6,006 nt of DNA from contig JAJYBT010000195.1 in assembly GCA_021778875.1 (NCBI GenBank), positions 1 through 6,006 of the forward strand, given 5' to 3'. The DNA comes from Acidobacteriota bacterium (GTDB taxonomy: Bacteria; Acidobacteriota; Terriglobia; Terriglobales; Acidobacteriaceae). Made by a program: the position numbers and the translations under genes. This document shows positions 5,996 through 6,006 of the stretch, in pieces (within the stretch, counting starts at the first letter, position 1; the number at the start of each line of letters is the position of its first letter). Under the pieces are notes generated by a model that saw nothing but the letters and a program-made list of their open reading frames with translations, did not search any database and was not told the DNA's origin.

Positions 5996-6001
5996 ATTTT
6001 A
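5996..6001 (-). promoter_or_regulatory. -10 box of the ffs promoter
   Basis: TAAAAT on the minus strand matches five of six -10 consensus bases and lies 6 nt before the predicted first base of the SRP RNA (5989), the usual distance to a transcription start. The -35 element would fall beyond the right edge. Confidence 0.65.
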
Positions 6002-6006
6002 ACACT

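Overview
The window reads as a stretch of a GC-rich bacterial chromosome (about 60% G+C) with four housekeeping protein genes and one structural RNA gene. I see no mobile element, CRISPR array or phage gene. The lineage is inferred from protein style. DprA carries the variant 'NSGTRVTARCAEEQNRD' block where many phyla have 'GSL.TA..A', MqnA points to futalosine-route menaquinone synthesis, and the dprA-topA pair is kept. Together these suggest an Acidobacteriota (Terriglobia-like) genome, but no database search was possible.

Layout: bases 1-2038 hold the first 679 codons of topA (DNA topoisomerase I) on the minus strand, running off the left edge inside a second C-terminal zinc ribbon. A non-coding interval of about 300 bp (2045-2338) contains the topA leader region, two perfect inverted repeats and the dprA terminator. 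dprA (2339-3568, minus) encodes the ssDNA-binding, RecA-loading protein of natural transformation. A short divergent intergenic region (3569-3685) carries a good dprA promoter and a possible promoter lying directly on the mqnA start codon. mqnA (3686-4570, plus) encodes chorismate dehydratase. It converges on fabH (4710-5726, minus), which encodes the ketoacyl-ACP synthase that starts type II fatty acid synthesis. The convergent gap holds the fabH terminator and a degenerate 8-bp tandem repeat. At the right edge is the bacterial small SRP RNA gene (ffs, 5893-5989, minus) with its -10 box. Two strong, overlapping intrinsic terminators separate it from fabH.

The genes are not one pathway. dprA and topA both act on DNA, mqnA and fabH feed membrane functions (quinone and lipid), and ffs serves membrane protein targeting. 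The clearest unexplained points are how fabH is transcribed when the terminators end 44 bp before its ribosome binding site, the possible leaderless start of mqnA, the octamer array overlapping the fabH stop codon, and the palindromes ahead of topA. I found no convincing new multi-gene system here.
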